6,345 nucleotides of DNA, from the NCBI GenBank assembly GCA_003154025.1, contig PMCE01000121.1, forward strand, positions 5,143 to 11,487, given 5' to 3'. A model generated the notes under the pieces. The model was not told the DNA's origin and made no database searches. It saw nothing but the letters and a program-made list of their open reading frames with translations. Below, piece after piece: positions 4,981-6,345 of this stretch (the stretch's first letter is position 1; each line of letters starts with the position of its first letter). This stretch comes from Syntrophaceae bacterium (GTDB lineage Bacteria > Desulfobacterota > SM23-61). The translations under genes and the position numbers were made by a program.

Positions 4981-5748
4981 ATGGAACAGAGACAGTTGGA
5001 AGTCGTACTGCGGGCGGGCAGGGGAAAGGAAGCCGCCCGCCGTGTTCGCCGGGAGGGAAAGATTCCGGCGGTCCTGTACGGGCGCAAAACCCCGACCTTT
5101 CACCTGGCCGTCAAACCCGAGGAGTTGAAGAAGATCCTGACCAGCGGGGCCAAGGAGAACACCCTGATCGGGCTGAAGGTCAGCGGAGCGGGGAGCGACC
5201 AGATCGGCGCCCCCGTGGTCATGCTGAAAGACCTGCAGGTTCACCCCCTGACTCAATCCTACCTGCACGCCGATTTTTACGCCGTGGCCATGGATGAGAA
5301 GATCGAAGTCGATATCCCCATCCACCTCGTGGGCAAGTCCGAGGGAGTGAAACTGGGCGGGATCCAGCAGCTGGCCATGCGGGAGATCCGGGTCCGTTGC
5401 CTGCCTACGGAAATTCCTGAGTTTCTCGACGTGGACATTAGCCCCCTGAAGATCGGGGATTCCCTGCATGTCCGGGATCTGGCCCCTCCGGAAAAGTTTG
5501 AATTCGTGACCGATCGGAACCACACCGTGGCGAGCGTGGTCCCGCCGATCTCCGAGGCCAAGTACGAACAGATCGTTTCGGCGCCGGAAGGGGAGCGGGA
5601 GATTGCTCAACCCGAGCGGATCGGCGAGAAGAAGGAAGAGGGCGAAGTGGCCGAGCCCGCCAAGGGGGGCAAGGAGCCCAGAGAAGCCAAGGAAGCCAAA
5701 GAAACCAAAGAGGCCAAAGAGCCCAAACCCAAAGAGTCCAAGAAGTAA
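4981..5748 (+). CDS. rplY: 50S ribosomal protein L25 (long Ctc/TL5 form)
   Basis: L25 binds 5S rRNA in the large ribosomal subunit. This is the long form of 255 residues: an N-terminal 5S-binding beta-barrel at about 4-95 (KEAARRVRREGKIPAVLYG at 17-35; MLKDLQVHPLTQSYLHADFY at 81-100), then the TL5-type C-terminal beta domain at about 101-190 (IPIHLVGKSEGVKLGG at 112-127; LDVDISPLKIGDSLHVRDL at 149-167). From about 190 on there is a long, charged, probably unstructured tail rich in Glu, Lys and Pro, ending in five E-x-K triads. Such tails are common in long L25/Ctc proteins, but this one is at the long end. In Bacillus the homologue Ctc is a general stress protein; I see no stress promoter here. 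It sits between prs and pth, a conserved neighbourhood. Confidence 0.96.
   Translation: MEQRQLEVVLRAGRGKEAARRVRREGKIPAVLYGRKTPTFHLAVKPEELKKILTSGAKENTLIGLKVSGAGSDQIGAPVVMLKDLQVHPLTQSYLHADFYAVAMDEKIEVDIPIHLVGKSEGVKLGGIQQLAMREIRVRCLPTEIPEFLDVDISPLKIGDSLHVRDLAPPEKFEFVTDRNHTVASVVPPISEAKYEQIVSAPEGEREIAQPERIGEKKEEGEVAEPAKGGKEPREAKEAKETKEAKEPKPKESKK
5683..5727 (+). repeat. Five tandem 9-base units coding E-x-K triads in L25
   Basis: Five successive 9-base units, variants of GAAGCCAAA, encode EAK, EAK, ETK, EAK, EPK (residues 235-249). They differ mostly at third codon positions and at the middle codon, so the array is a slightly decayed tandem repeat within the charged tail and could vary in copy number between strains. 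Confidence 0.8.
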
Positions 5749-5758
5749 CCTGTTTCTG

Positions 5759-5765
5759 AGGAGGT
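5759..5765 (+). promoter_or_regulatory. Ribosome-binding site that sets the GTG start of pth
   Basis: AGGAGGT is a near-perfect Shine-Dalgarno sequence, three bases before GTG 5769. Starting there gives MKLILGLGNPG, the standard Pth N-terminus, so the GTG is well supported despite the rather short spacing. Confidence 0.8.
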
Positions 5766-5768
5766 GGA

Positions 5769-6344
5769 GTGAAGCTCATCCTGGGCCTGGGAAATCCGGG
5801 ACGCAGTTATCACTGGACAAGGCACAACGTGGGCTTCCATCTCCTCGACGGCCTGGCCAAAAAGCACGGAATCGAAGTCTCGCGCCGGGGGATGAAATCC
5901 CTCTACGGCCGGGGAAGGATCGGGACCGAAGAGGTCATCCTGGCCAAACCCCAAACCTTCATGAACCTCTCTGGAGAAGCCGCCCAGCGGCTTCTCCAGT
6001 TCTTCAAAATCCCGCCGGAAAACTTGATCGTCCTCCACGATGACCTGGATCTGCCCATGGGCAAACCGAGAATTCGCGTCCGGGGAGGCCATGGGGGGCA
6101 CAAGGGGATCCGGTCGATTATCGAGGCTCTGGGAAACGACGGCTTCCTTCGGTTCAAGATGGGAATCGGCCGACCCGACCGGCCCGGGCAAGATCCCTCA
6201 GATTTTGTGCTGGAGCCGCTTACCGAGGGAGAAAGAGAAGAGTTTAGAAAGATGATTGAGGAAAATCTGGAAGCCCTCGAAGTCTTAATTCCCGAAGGCC
6301 CCCAGGCGGCGATGAACCGGTTTCATAAAGACCGTGAGGAGTGA
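5769..6344 (+). CDS. pth: Peptidyl-tRNA hydrolase
   Basis: Pth cleaves the ester bond of peptidyl-tRNAs that fall off the ribosome, recycling tRNA. The 191-residue protein has normal length and is cytosolic. Substrate and catalytic residues are in place: Asn9 (GLGNPG), catalytic His19 (TRHNVGF), Asn66 (KPQTFMNLSG), Asp91 (LHDDLDLP, the partner of the catalytic His) and His111 (GGHGGHKG). Lys112 stands where E. coli has Asn114, a substitution I believe is common in other phyla. The GTG start is fixed by the AGGAGGT upstream and by the conserved N-terminus. It lies 20 bases after rplY, with which it is probably co-transcribed. A perfect 13-bp inverted repeat lies inside the gene at 5971-5999, over codons 68-77. 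The gene ends one base before the window edge and is complete. Confidence 0.97.
   Translation: MKLILGLGNPGRSYHWTRHNVGFHLLDGLAKKHGIEVSRRGMKSLYGRGRIGTEEVILAKPQTFMNLSGEAAQRLLQFFKIPPENLIVLHDDLDLPMGKPRIRVRGGHGGHKGIRSIIEALGNDGFLRFKMGIGRPDRPGQDPSDFVLEPLTEGEREEFRKMIEENLEALEVLIPEGPQAAMNRFHKDREE
5971..5999. repeat. Perfect 13-bp hairpin with 3-base loop inside pth
   Basis: CTGGAGAAGCCGC (5971-5983) and GCGGCTTCTCCAG (5987-5999) are exact reverse complements separated only by CCA. The stem has 9 G-C pairs and would be very stable in the mRNA. It encodes residues within SGEAAQRLLQ (68-77), a normal part of Pth, and no T run follows. Confidence 0.9.
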
Positions 6345-6345
6345 G

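Overview
The window is a GC-rich bacterial chromosome segment with every gene on the + strand. It reads as ordinary core-genome housekeeping rather than a mobile island. Gene content (DUF1844 protein, two-PDZ HtrA protease, ispE, tRNA-Gln, prs, long-form L25, pth) and the order ispE–tRNA-Gln–prs–rplY–pth suggest a Desulfobacterota ('deltaproteobacterial') or related environmental lineage. That placement rests on gene order and protein style only.

Layout. (1) Positions 1-729 hold the last 36 codons of what looks like a myo-inositol-1-phosphate synthase, followed 15 bases later by a complete CDP-alcohol phosphatidyltransferase. Together they suggest an inositol-phospholipid pathway. (2) Positions 707-868 hold an intergenic repeat element built of 7-base units in opposing orientations; it runs into the end of the transferase gene and supplies its last six residues and stop codon. 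(3) Positions 894-1295 encode a DUF1844 protein. (4) Positions 1439-3804 hold htrA and ispE only two bases apart. (5) Positions 3807-3874 hold a second inverted-repeat element, unrelated in sequence but again built of 7-base units. (6) Positions 3917-3991 encode tRNA-Gln(UUG) with its CCA end. (7) Positions 4032-6344 hold prs, rplY and pth in a tight run without visible terminators between them.

How the genes work together. Inositol phosphate synthase and the transferase would make an inositol phosphate and attach it to a CDP-activated lipid. HtrA handles damaged envelope proteins. IspE makes isoprenoid precursors by the non-mevalonate route. Prs makes PRPP for nucleotides, histidine and tryptophan. 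L25, Pth and tRNA-Gln serve translation.

I see no previously undescribed multi-gene system. The points most worth a second look are the two heptad-built intergenic repeats, the capture of a gene's C-terminus by one of them, a perfect 13-bp, 3-base-loop hairpin inside pth, and the inositol-lipid gene pair. No stretch of more than 300 bases lacks a gene.
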